NCBI RefSeq assembly: GCF_009939225.1
Contig: NZ_JAACJR010000008.1
Span: 1,479,377-1,543,376 of the forward strand
DNA: 64,000 bases
Source of the DNA: Sediminibacterium soli
GTDB lineage: Bacteria; Bacteroidota; Bacteroidia; Chitinophagales; Chitinophagaceae
Direction: 5' to 3'
A program made the translations under genes and the position numbers. A model generated the notes under the pieces. That model saw only the letters and a program-made list of their open reading frames with translations. It ran no database searches and had not been told where the DNA came from. Each line of letters starts with the position of its first letter. Position 1 is the first letter of the stretch. Shown here one piece after another: positions 52,240 to 60,484 of this stretch.

Positions 52240-53529
52240 TTATCCGATGGCCACTTTTATGCGGACACGCCGTTCCGCTTTTGAAAAACGCGTTACCAGT
52301 ATGATCAGCGACACGCCGATAACGATCATGCCTATATAGCTGAATGCATCGGCATAGGTAATGCCCCTGGCTTTGAACAGGAACCCGAACAGCATACCGC
52401 CCACATTTCCGCCGGCGCCAACGATACCGCTTACCAGTCCAACATTTTTTTCATCGATAAAAGGGGTGATGGCGTAGGTGGCGCCGTTGGCCATTTTCAG
52501 GAACAGGGCAAACAGGATCATAAAAAAAATAGCGGCCCCGAAAGAACCGGATTTGGCAAACAGGATCAGGCCGAATCCTTCCAGCAACAATACCAGCGCC
52601 AATAAAATGCCTTTACCCCATAACCCGTACAGTTTGCCGATCTTATCGGCAAAAATACCACCCAGCGCACGTGCAAACAGGTTCATAAAGCCGAATAGAC
52701 CGGCACAGAAACCTGCGGTGGCCAGACTCAGTTTGTATTCCTGTACAAAATGCAGCGCCGCCACATTGTCGAAAGTGATTTCCATCCCGAAACAAACAGC
52801 ATATGCCAGCGACAGCGCCCACACACGCCAGTCTTTGAGCACACCGTAATTGGTTTTTTTTCTGCCGTTGGTCCGTTCCATCTCGCTGAAATTACCGGCA
52901 GGCGTATCTTTTGTAAACCGCCAGTACAGAAAAGCGGCGATAAGCATGAGCATACCCGGAAAGACCATGGCATAGCGCCATGCCTCGGGTTTGGTATAAC
53001 CCGCCGCAACCATAGCGGCAAATATCAGCGGCATGGTCATATTGGTAATACCGCCGCCAAGGTTACCCCAGCCGCCGGCCACGGCATTGGCCGTGCCTTT
53101 GATCTGCGGGGCAAACATCATGGAAGTATGGAACTGCGTGATCACAAACGATGCGCCGATGATGCTGATGGCGAGCCGGAACAACAAAAACGAAGTGTAG
53201 TCGTGTGCCAGTCCCACGCACATAACAGGAATGGCGCCTGCCAGCAGCAGGGCCGTATAGGTTTTCCGGGGCCCCCAGGTATCGCAAAGCCTGCCGATCA
53301 GCAAACGTGCGATCACCGTTCCCGATACAGAGGCTATAACGAGGTTGCCGATCTGCGGTTTGTCGAGATGCAGATCGTCTTTAATGGCCGGCATCAGCGG
53401 CGCCAGTCCGAACCAGCCGAAAAAACAAACAAAGAATGTGAACCAGGTGATATGGAACGTACGCATCTGCACACCTTTTATCGAAAAGATATTGAGACGG
53501 GTAAGTGGTTGGTGAAGGTTATCTGACAT
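52240..53529 (-). CDS. NarK/NasA-type nitrate/nitrite transporter (MFS)
   Basis: A 429-residue major-facilitator protein with 12 hydrophobic helices. The two nitrate signatures are clear: GGWGNLGGGITNMTMPL (about 149-165) and GIVGAGGNVGGMLFGF (about 367-382). The helix-2 Arg in FRLAISIIGASF (about 117-128) fits the substrate-binding Arg. It starts at ATG 53529 and lies 59 bases before the nitrate reductase start, in the same operon. It imports nitrate for assimilation. Confidence 0.92.
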   Translation of the reverse strand: MSDNLHQPLTRLNIFSIKGVQMRTFHITWFTFFVCFFGWFGLAPLMPAIKDDLHLDKPQIGNLVIASVSGTVIARLLIGRLCDTWGPRKTYTALLLAGAIPVMCVGLAHDYTSFLLFRLAISIIGASFVITQFHTSMMFAPQIKGTANAVAGGWGNLGGGITNMTMPLIFAAMVAAGYTKPEAWRYAMVFPGMLMLIAAFLYWRFTKDTPAGNFSEMERTNGRKKTNYGVLKDWRVWALSLAYAVCFGMEITFDNVAALHFVQEYKLSLATAGFCAGLFGFMNLFARALGGIFADKIGKLYGLWGKGILLALVLLLEGFGLILFAKSGSFGAAIFFMILFALFLKMANGATYAITPFIDEKNVGLVSGIVGAGGNVGGMLFGFLFKARGITYADAFSYIGMIVIGVSLIILVTRFSKAERRVRIKVAIG

Positions 53530-53563
53530 TTGATTGGGTTGTGCGGTTAAGTGATACGCAGTT

Positions 53564-53968
53564 TCAGAACTTAAACCCGATGCCTAAGCCCGGGTTCCAT
53601 TTTCCGTCGCTGACGGCGGTTTTGCTGTTGTAATAAAAAGGAACCTGCACAACCAGGTGCCTGTAAAAAAACGTAAACCCGAATCCCGCGGTTGGTGTAA
53701 TGGCCGAGTTACCGGGCGCGCCCGCAGCCCCCTGGTCCCGCTTGATGCGCATGGTAGGCAGTATGCCAAATCCGAATGCCCAGGGTTTTCTGATCAGTTT
53801 GATACAGGGGCCGCCGAAATTTACATAGGCGCCGTTATCAACATAGCCTGCTACGGCCATACCGTCCCATACCGATGCCTGCGGTTTAGCAGTGCCCTGG
53901 GCCTTTGCCAGGTTTGCCGTCAGGCACATACAAAACACAGATACCATAGTGATACATCCATTTTTCAT
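53564..53968 (-). CDS. Hypothetical small outer-membrane beta-strand protein
   Basis: A 134-residue protein (ATG 53968) with a signal peptide (cleavage near AKAQ, residue 24) and a C-terminal half of alternating beta-strand pattern ending in FKF, typical of outer-membrane proteins. I recognise no family. Between nirD and the nitrate transporter, it may help nitrate or nitrite cross the outer membrane, but the sequence alone does not show this. Confidence 0.6.
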   Translation of the reverse strand: MKNGCITMVSVFCMCLTANLAKAQGTAKPQASVWDGMAVAGYVDNGAYVNFGGPCIKLIRKPWAFGFGILPTMRIKRDQGAAGAPGNSAITPTAGFGFTFFYRHLVVQVPFYYNSKTAVSDGKWNPGLGIGFKF

Positions 53969-54010
53969 AGCTTTGTCGCGGTTTAAATTGTTACGCAATT
54001 TGACTGTCAA

Positions 54011-54040
54011 CCCCGGCGCGAGCTTCCAATTCGACCGGGG
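54011..54040. terminator. Weak terminator-like hairpin after nirD
   Basis: CCCCGG at 54011-54016 pairs with CCGGGG at 54035-54040. T-rich sequence follows on the plus side only. On the minus strand it is located 34 bases after the nirD stop, so it may attenuate transcription between nirBD and the downstream operon genes. The stem is short. Confidence 0.3.
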
Positions 54041-54073
54041 CTTTTATTTTTATTCCCTTTGCAGGAGTTTCCG

Positions 54074-54421
54074 TTATACGCCGATCCCAATGAAAACACG
54101 TCCTGCTTCCACCCTAACCGGGTAGGTCTTCAAAGCGCATTCGCTGTCGTTCAAACATTCCCCGGTGACCAGTGAAAATGTTTTTTTGTGGAAGGGGCAG
54201 GCCACTTTGGGTTCATCGTTCTGCGAGCCGATCATTCCGCGGCTTAATACCATTTGCCGACGGTGCGGGCATTCGTTCTGCGTGGCATACCATTCGTTGC
54301 GCCTGGTGAAATGATACAGCGCAATCTGTTCTTCACCGCATTTGACGCATACGCCGCCGTTGGCAGGCACATCATCTACGCTGCAGGCAGGGAACCATGC
54401 CATTGTTTCCATTGCTGTCAT
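54074..54421 (-). CDS. nirD: Nitrite reductase small subunit, Rieske-type
   Basis: A 115-residue Rieske-fold protein, ATG 54421. The cluster ligands CPH (about 56-58) and CPFH (about 79-82) are present, so, unlike E. coli NirD, it probably binds a [2Fe-2S] cluster. It lies 28 bases after nirB and pairs with it as NAD(P)H-nitrite reductase, passing electrons toward siroheme. Confidence 0.9.
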   Translation of the reverse strand: MTAMETMAWFPACSVDDVPANGGVCVKCGEEQIALYHFTRRNEWYATQNECPHRRQMVLSRGMIGSQNDEPKVACPFHKKTFSLVTGECLNDSECALKTYPVRVEAGRVFIGIGV

Positions 54422-54449
54422 ACTTATTTTTTTTAGTGAGTAATTGTTC

Positions 54450-56945
54450 TTATTTCCATTCTTTCGCCCGCTTCTGCTCCCGCATGGCATCGAATGAGAT
54501 GCTGGGATCTTTTTCTTCGGGCGCGTTTACAAAATGGTTAAACCGTTTCCGTATCTCGGGGTTCTCAACCGCTTCCTTCCATTCGCACCGGTAGCTGTCT
54601 ACCAGCAGCTGCATCTCCGCCTCGAGTTGCGCCGCCATGCCCAGGCTGTCGCTGACCACCACATTGCGCAGGTAATCGATACCGCCCTCCATTTTATTCA
54701 GCCAGACAGCCATTCTGGTAAGCGGGTCGGCAGTTTTGATATAGAACATCAGGAACCGGTCTATGTATCGTATACAGGTTGCTTCGTCCAGGTCGGTGGC
54801 CAGCAGCAGTGCGTGCTGCGGTTTGGAACCGCCGTTGCCGCATACATACAGGTTCCATCCTTTTTCGGTGGCGATGATGCCAAAATCCTTGCTCTGCGCC
54901 TCGGCGCACTCGCGTATGCAACCCGATACGGCGGATTTGATTTTATGCGGCGCCCGCAGACCGCGGTACCGTTCTTCGATGCGTATGGCAAAGCTCACGC
55001 TGTCGTGCAAGCCAAACCTGCACCAGGTACTGCCCACGCAGCTCTTCACCGTACGCAGGGCCTTGCCATAGGCATGCCCGCTTTCAAAACCCGCATCGAT
55101 CAGTTCTTTCCAGATCAGCGGCAGGTCTGACAGGTGTGCACCGAAAAGATCGATGCGCTGGCCACCGGTAATTTTTGTGTAGAGATGGTATTTCTTCGCT
55201 ACCTGGCCGATGATGATCAGCTTATCGGGCGTGATCTCGCCGCCGGGAACGCGCGGCACCACGGAATAGGTGCCTCCTTTCTGGATATTGGCCAGAAAAC
55301 GATCGTTGCTGTCCTGCGCGGTGTCATTTCCTTTTTGCAGGATCATTTCATTCCACAGGCTCGCGAGTAGGGAAGCAACAGATGGTTTGCACAGTTCGCA
55401 ACCATCGCCTGTGCCCAGTTTATCCAGCACCGCTTCGTAAGATTTCAGCTCATGGAGTTTGACGAGGTCGTATAATTCCTGGCGACTGTACTGGAAATGT
55501 TCACAGATCACATTGCGTATGTACCTGCCCTGCGCTTTGAGTGTGTGGTTCAGCAGGTCTTTTACCATCGGCAGACAACCGCCGCAGCCCGTTCCTGCTT
55601 TGGTGCATTTTTTCAGGGCTTCTGTCGTTTCCTCTCCCGATTCGATGGCCTGGCAGATAGCGCCTTTGCTCACGGATTCGCAGCTGCAGATATAGGCGTC
55701 GTCGGGCAGACTGGCCACACCTGCTTCAGCCGATTCGCCACCCCGGGCGCCGAGTATGATGTCTTCGGGGTTGGGAGGCAGCACCAGTTTGTTCTTGCAG
55801 GTCTGCAGCAGCATATTGTACTGCGAAGCATCGCCCACCAGCACGCCCCCGAGCAGGTGTTTGCCGTCGGCGGTAATGTTTACCCTTTTATAGAAACCGT
55901 TGATGCCGTCGTTCAGTACAATGGTACGGGTGCCGGCTTCGCAGCTAAAAGGGTTTCCGAAGCTGGCCACATCGATGCCGATCAGTTTGAGCTTGGTGCT
56001 CATATCAAACCCGGTGAATGTTTTTTCGTCGCCGCCCAGCTGTGCCGCCACCACTTCGGCCATTTCATAACCGGGGGCAACCAGGCCATAGATCATCTCG
56101 CGATGCAGTGCGCATTCGCCGATGGCGTAGACAGCGTCGTCGGATGTCTGTAAAAAATCGTTCACAACAATACCGCCTCTTGTACCCGTGGCGATGCCGC
56201 AGGCTTTGGCGAGCTCGTCCCGGGGTTTGATACCCGCGGAAACAACGATCATATCTGTGTCAAGCACCGTGCCGTCGGCAAACGAGAGACCGGTTACCGC
56301 CTCATCGCCGAGAATGGCCGAGGTGCTTTTGGATGTATGGATGGAGAGCCCGAGCGCTTCCAGTTTCAGCTGCAGTAACTGTGCGCCCGCCTCATCTACC
56401 TGGCGGGGCATCAGCCGCGGGGCAAATTCAACCACCGATGTATCGCGTATGCCCAGATCAAGCAGGGCTTTGGCGGCTTCCAGTCCCAGCAGCCCGCCGC
56501 CGATCACGGTGCCTTTTCTGGTTCTTTTTGCCCAGCTGCCGATCAGTTCCAGGTCTTCGATGGTGCGGTAAATAAAAACGCCGTTTTTTTCAATACCGGG
56601 TATGGGCGGAACAAAGGCCGAGGATCCGGTGGCCAGCACCAGGTAATCATAGGGAACCGCCAGGCCTTTGTGGGAATACACGGTTTTGCTGCCGCGGTCG
56701 ATGCGCTGTACCGGATCGCCGAGATGCAGTACGATGCCGCGCGATGCATACCAGCCGGCATCGGCCAGTAACAGATCGTTTGCCGATTTGCCGGCGAAGA
56801 ACTCGCTGAGGTGTACCCGGTCATAGGCAGGTCTTGCCTCTTCGCCGAATACGGTCAGTTCATACTGCCCGTGGGTGTTACGGGCTGCCATTTTCTCGCA
56901 GAATTTGTAACCCACCATGCCGTTGCCAACTATTACTACCCGCAT
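54450..56945 (-). CDS. nirB: NAD(P)H-dependent nitrite reductase, large subunit
   Basis: An enzyme of about 831 residues that reduces nitrite to ammonium with six electrons. N-terminal FAD/NAD domains (VVIVGNGMVGYKF at 2-14; GGGLLGLEAAKAL about 150), two BFD-like Cys segments (CSCESV and GTGCGGC at about 420-455; GDGCELC at about 515) and the siroheme/4Fe-4S domain with CVGSTWCRFG (about 637-646) and GCIREC (about 671-676) are all intact. I start at ATG 56945 (alternatives 56951 and TTG 56978). It is divergent from cobA, across a region with a 14-bp inverted repeat. Confidence 0.94.
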   Translation of the reverse strand: MRVVIVGNGMVGYKFCEKMAARNTHGQYELTVFGEEARPAYDRVHLSEFFAGKSANDLLLADAGWYASRGIVLHLGDPVQRIDRGSKTVYSHKGLAVPYDYLVLATGSSAFVPPIPGIEKNGVFIYRTIEDLELIGSWAKRTRKGTVIGGGLLGLEAAKALLDLGIRDTSVVEFAPRLMPRQVDEAGAQLLQLKLEALGLSIHTSKSTSAILGDEAVTGLSFADGTVLDTDMIVVSAGIKPRDELAKACGIATGTRGGIVVNDFLQTSDDAVYAIGECALHREMIYGLVAPGYEMAEVVAAQLGGDEKTFTGFDMSTKLKLIGIDVASFGNPFSCEAGTRTIVLNDGINGFYKRVNITADGKHLLGGVLVGDASQYNMLLQTCKNKLVLPPNPEDIILGARGGESAEAGVASLPDDAYICSCESVSKGAICQAIESGEETTEALKKCTKAGTGCGGCLPMVKDLLNHTLKAQGRYIRNVICEHFQYSRQELYDLVKLHELKSYEAVLDKLGTGDGCELCKPSVASLLASLWNEMILQKGNDTAQDSNDRFLANIQKGGTYSVVPRVPGGEITPDKLIIIGQVAKKYHLYTKITGGQRIDLFGAHLSDLPLIWKELIDAGFESGHAYGKALRTVKSCVGSTWCRFGLHDSVSFAIRIEERYRGLRAPHKIKSAVSGCIRECAEAQSKDFGIIATEKGWNLYVCGNGGSKPQHALLLATDLDEATCIRYIDRFLMFYIKTADPLTRMAVWLNKMEGGIDYLRNVVVSDSLGMAAQLEAEMQLLVDSYRCEWKEAVENPEIRKRFNHFVNAPEEKDPSISFDAMREQKRAKEWK

Positions 56946-57005
56946 ATGCATTGCATTTTGGTTGAGGAATAGTGGCAAACAATCGAATTGTAAATATTTC
57001 TATGT

Positions 57006-57051
57006 AATACTATTTCATAAAATAATTTATTTAATGGTATGAAATAGTATT
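57006..57051. promoter_or_regulatory. Perfect 14-bp inverted repeat in the nirB-cobA divergent promoter
   Basis: AATACTATTTCATA at 57006-57019 is inverted at 57038-57051 without mismatch, 18 bases apart, inside an extremely AT-rich divergent region (56979-57129). It lies 61 bases upstream of the nirB ATG and 78 bases before cobA. The arms resemble neither FNR (TTGAT) nor NnrR (TTGAC) half sites. The best candidate protein is the Crp/Fnr regulator encoded at 57881. Confidence 0.65.
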
Positions 57052-57129
57052 TTTCATCATAAATTTAATAATTAATTTCATAATTAACTATTTTGATAAA
57101 TATTTTTAGTGAATAATTTAAATTATAAT

Positions 57130-57912
57130 ATGAATAGTGCCATATCTTTACTTTCCCTGGTGGGGGCCGGGCCGGGAGATCCGGAACTGATCACCCTCAA
57201 GGCGGTCAGGGCATTGCGCCAAGCGGAAGTGGTCTTGTACGATGCCCTGGCTTCGGAAGAACTGCTGGCCTATACGCCGGCAGGCTGTATCAGGCGGTTT
57301 GTGGGAAAACGGTACGGGTGCCATGCCCTTTCGCAGGAAGAGATCAACCAGCTGATCCTCGACTATGCCCGCACCCATCGCCGTATCGTGCGGCTGAAAG
57401 GCGGCGATCCGTTCGTGTTTGGCCGGGCAGTGGAAGAAATGGCTGTGGCACGCGCCGCAGGTATGCAGCTCGAACTGATACCGGGCATTTCCAGCGCTCT
57501 GGCGGTACCGGCATCGCAGCTGATACCGCTTACCTGCCGGGGTATCAACGAAAGCTTCTGGGTAACCACCGGCACCACACGCAGCGGCAATATATCAGCG
57601 GATATTGAACTGGCGGCGCAGTCATCCGCAACAGTGGTGATACTGATGGCGATGAGCAGGCTCGAAGAGATCATGGACATCTTTACCCGTTTCGGTAAAT
57701 CCGGTACACCGGTGGCCATCATCCAAAACGGCACAACACCGGCGGAAAAGATGGTGACCGGCACCGTGAAAGATATTTTTTTCAAAGCCCAATACGAAGG
57801 AATGTGCAACCCGGCGGTGGTAGTGGTGGGTGAAACCGTGAACCTGCATCCCTCGCTGCTGAAAGAAGAACCCAAGGTTCATGAAAAAGAACAGGAAAAA
57901 CTGCGATCTTAA
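57130..57912 (+). CDS. cobA: Uroporphyrinogen-III C-methyltransferase
   Basis: A 260-residue SAM-dependent methyltransferase that makes precorrin-2, the siroheme precursor that NirB needs. GAGPGDPELITLKAVRAL (about 12-29), YDALAS (about 37-42), LKGGDPFVFGRAVEE (about 88-102), PGISSALAVPA (about 118-128) and TGTTRSGN near 151 are conserved. I start at ATG 57130; a GTG at 57109 would add seven residues. It covers only the methyltransferase step; no ferrochelatase/dehydrogenase (CysG-B, SirC) is seen nearby. Its 3' end overlaps the Crp/Fnr gene by 32 bases. Confidence 0.93.
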   Translation: MNSAISLLSLVGAGPGDPELITLKAVRALRQAEVVLYDALASEELLAYTPAGCIRRFVGKRYGCHALSQEEINQLILDYARTHRRIVRLKGGDPFVFGRAVEEMAVARAAGMQLELIPGISSALAVPASQLIPLTCRGINESFWVTTGTTRSGNISADIELAAQSSATVVILMAMSRLEEIMDIFTRFGKSGTPVAIIQNGTTPAEKMVTGTVKDIFFKAQYEGMCNPAVVVVGETVNLHPSLLKEEPKVHEKEQEKLRS

Positions 57913-58570
57913 AAGTTGCGTGCTGTGTACACATTGTCTTAGCGACTGGCTGCCGGCAATTGACAGCAACCGTAACAATTTCCGTCTCAAAAAAGGAGAA
58001 GTTTTATTCCGCGAAGGCCAGGAAGTGGCCGGCATGTATTTCATTCACACCGGCCTGGTAAAAGTGCACAAGAAATGGGGGTCTGAAAAAGAACTGATCC
58101 TTCGCATTGCGCACGATGGCGATATCGTTGGCCACCGCGGACTGGGTTCCGACGCTATCTACCCCGTATCGGCCACGGCACTGGAGCACACCGATGTCTG
58201 TTTTATCAACCTGGATTTTTTCAGGTCTACCGTAAAAGTGAATCCCGATTTTCTGTACTGGCTCATGATGTTCTTTGCTGCCGAGCTCAAAGAATCGGAA
58301 AAACGCATGCACAACCTGGCACATCTTTCCGTAAAGGGCAGGGTTGCCAACGCTTTGCTTTCCTTTCAGAAAAAGTTCGGGACCACGGACGAAAACATTA
58401 TCCGGCTTTACCTCAGTAAACAGGATCTTGCCGCTTATGCCGGCGCCACCTATGAAACGGTTTTCCGCATCATGAATGAAATGACCGAAGAGCAGGCCAT
58501 TTCCGTTGAGGGAAGAAATATCCGCATACTGGATGCAGCCAAACTACTGGGCCATGCGCGAAGCCTCTGA
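57881..58570 (+). CDS. Crp/Fnr-family regulator with N-terminal cysteine cluster
   Basis: A 229-residue transcription factor. The N terminus carries C8-x4-C13-x2-C16-x2-C19 and one further Cys at 107, the arrangement that holds a 4Fe-4S cluster in FNR (three N-terminal plus one internal Cys), so it may sense oxygen or NO. The cyclic-nucleotide-like beta-roll spans about 35-125 and the winged helix about 160-220. The recognition helix reads AGATYETVFRIMNEM, with Phe where FNR has Ser, so its half-site should differ from TTGAT. Overlap with cobA and position next to nirB indicate that it controls the nitrate island. Confidence 0.88.
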   Translation: MKKNRKNCDLKSCVLCTHCLSDWLPAIDSNRNNFRLKKGEVLFREGQEVAGMYFIHTGLVKVHKKWGSEKELILRIAHDGDIVGHRGLGSDAIYPVSATALEHTDVCFINLDFFRSTVKVNPDFLYWLMMFFAAELKESEKRMHNLAHLSVKGRVANALLSFQKKFGTTDENIIRLYLSKQDLAAYAGATYETVFRIMNEMTEEQAISVEGRNIRILDAAKLLGHARSL

Positions 58571-58585
58571 AGCCCGGCTGCGCTG

Positions 58586-60430
58586 TTATTTTACCGGAAC
58601 GATCCGGTAAAGTCCTGCACCATGCCTGTTGATGACCGGCGCAAAACTGCCCGAAAACCTGCCGAGCACCTTGCCCGTCCACAGATCCGTGATGATGCAG
58701 GGCGATGAAAACCCGAGCGTTGTCAGACTCACCGCTATCGGCGAACTCGCCGGCGGCACAGGTCCTGAAGGGTTCTGCGTAAATACGAGGAAGCGCATCG
58801 TTGCACCCGTGTTCTGCACCGCCGCGGCGTTGTCGATGCCGGTCAATGCGCTGAAACGGGTATACCCTTCGGGCAGATCATATTCAATAACCGAATGGGC
58901 ATGTACGCCGATGCCTGTTGGGTACCTGGTGCCGTTCACAGTAAGCGCCGCGCCTGAAACACTTTTATTGATCCTGGCGCTTCCCCAGCCCGATCTGGCT
59001 TTCGTCCATGTCAGCTCTGTCAGCGCAAACGAATCCTTTCCGCTGTGCAGCATGGGATGGATCCAGTCGGCATGATCCCAGTCGATATTATCCCCGCCAT
59101 CGGTTACCACCAGGTACATTTTTTTTGCACCGGTGATATCCATGTCTGCATATTCCGTTGGCGTGCTGCGTGTGCGTATGCCGCTTTTCCAGATCGCTTT
59201 TTCTTCCAGCGCCGGTTCCTGGTCGGCCTTGTTGAACAAAGCCAGGTATTTTGCGCCGGTTCCCGGCTCATCGGCCATCCATGCGGCTTTGACTGCATCG
59301 TTGAACAGGGGTTTGTTGTTCCTGCTTTTGCTGAGTACGGATAACACGGCTCTGTTGGTCAGCAACGCTGTTGTGAAACTGTCGTTATCAGGCAGGTTAC
59401 CGCCAAACATCAGCGGCGACCGGAAGATGCTCCATAAGGTCATCAGCGTGTACTGCTCATCACTGGTAAAATTTGTCATCCGCGGGTTGCCTCTTTCTGC
59501 GCGGATACCGATACAGCCCATCGGCAGCATATCGCCATCGGGGTAAGCGCCGTAGCTGCGCCATTTGTTCCATCGGTCAAATATTCCGAAATGTTCTTTG
59601 AGCTGTCCCCAGCTATCCCAGAAATCACCCACGGTCCGCCACATATTGGCATGGGCCTTTACATGCGCCGCGTGGGCAACCGGTGTTTCGCCGGGCGATG
59701 TGCTCAATACGATCTTCCGGCCTGTGCGGTCAATTGCCCTGCGTATCATTTCCACCTCTTCAGCAAAATACACCGGCGAAGAAAGATCATCCACTTTTAC
59801 AAAATCAACACCCCAGGCGGCGTAGAGCTCAAAAAGGGAATTGTAATATTCCTGTGAGCCCGGTTTGCCCGGCACCACCGTATACATATCGTGCAACCAG
59901 CGGCTCTGGTTTTCTTCGCTGTAAATATCTGCGGCTGTTTTACCGGTTCTTTTCACAGGCAGTTTTTGCCTGACGGCGATAACGGGTACACCCCGCATGA
60001 TGTGTATGCCGAACTTAAGGCCCTTGCCATGCAGGTAATCGGCCAGCGGTTTAAACCCCCTGCCGCCTGCCGCGGATGGAAAACGGTTTACCGCCGGTTG
60101 CAAACGCCCCCAACTGTCTATATTGTATTGCGGATCGGTTTCATTGTAGCCATGTGCTTTGTCGTTGCTTACATACCACCGTATGTCAACCACAATATAT
60201 TCCCATCCGTACCGCTTCAGATTGACAGCCATATAATCGGCATTGGCTTTTACCTCGGCTTCCGTTACGGTTGGCCCAAAGCAATCCCAGCTGTTCCAGC
60301 CCATCGGCGGAGTGGGCGCCCAGCTATGGAAATCCTTTACCGGTGGTTTACCGGAAACAGTGCGTGTCTGTGCATTTGCGGATGCCCATCCTGCCAACAC
60401 CGCGAAAAAACAACATGTAAGCTTTCTCAT
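58586..60430 (-). CDS. GH27 alpha-galactosidase-like enzyme with NPCBM module
   Basis: A 614-residue secreted glycosidase (signal peptide to about residue 20, ANAQ). The GH27 TIM barrel shows PPMGWNSWDCFG (about 41-52) and the nucleophile Asp in DFVKVDD (about 214-220). The C-terminal part contains an NPCBM-type carbohydrate-binding module (about 465-560) with YPTGIGVHAHS. GH27 enzymes release alpha-galactose or alpha-N-acetylgalactosamine, and some release beta-L-arabinopyranose. It is the last gene of a glycosidase operon with GH43 and GH35 genes. Confidence 0.88.
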   Translation of the reverse strand: MRKLTCCFFAVLAGWASANAQTRTVSGKPPVKDFHSWAPTPPMGWNSWDCFGPTVTEAEVKANADYMAVNLKRYGWEYIVVDIRWYVSNDKAHGYNETDPQYNIDSWGRLQPAVNRFPSAAGGRGFKPLADYLHGKGLKFGIHIMRGVPVIAVRQKLPVKRTGKTAADIYSEENQSRWLHDMYTVVPGKPGSQEYYNSLFELYAAWGVDFVKVDDLSSPVYFAEEVEMIRRAIDRTGRKIVLSTSPGETPVAHAAHVKAHANMWRTVGDFWDSWGQLKEHFGIFDRWNKWRSYGAYPDGDMLPMGCIGIRAERGNPRMTNFTSDEQYTLMTLWSIFRSPLMFGGNLPDNDSFTTALLTNRAVLSVLSKSRNNKPLFNDAVKAAWMADEPGTGAKYLALFNKADQEPALEEKAIWKSGIRTRSTPTEYADMDITGAKKMYLVVTDGGDNIDWDHADWIHPMLHSGKDSFALTELTWTKARSGWGSARINKSVSGAALTVNGTRYPTGIGVHAHSVIEYDLPEGYTRFSALTGIDNAAAVQNTGATMRFLVFTQNPSGPVPPASSPIAVSLTTLGFSSPCIITDLWTGKVLGRFSGSFAPVINRHGAGLYRIVPVK

Positions 60431-60484
60431 TGTATTTCTATATTCATCAAAATGCGTTGCCGCATAAAAAACTCAGCAGCCAGC

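Noticed and set aside
56979..57129. AT-rich stretch as a replication origin
   Set aside because: No DnaA-box cluster or dnaA/dnaN neighbours; it is better explained as a divergent promoter region.
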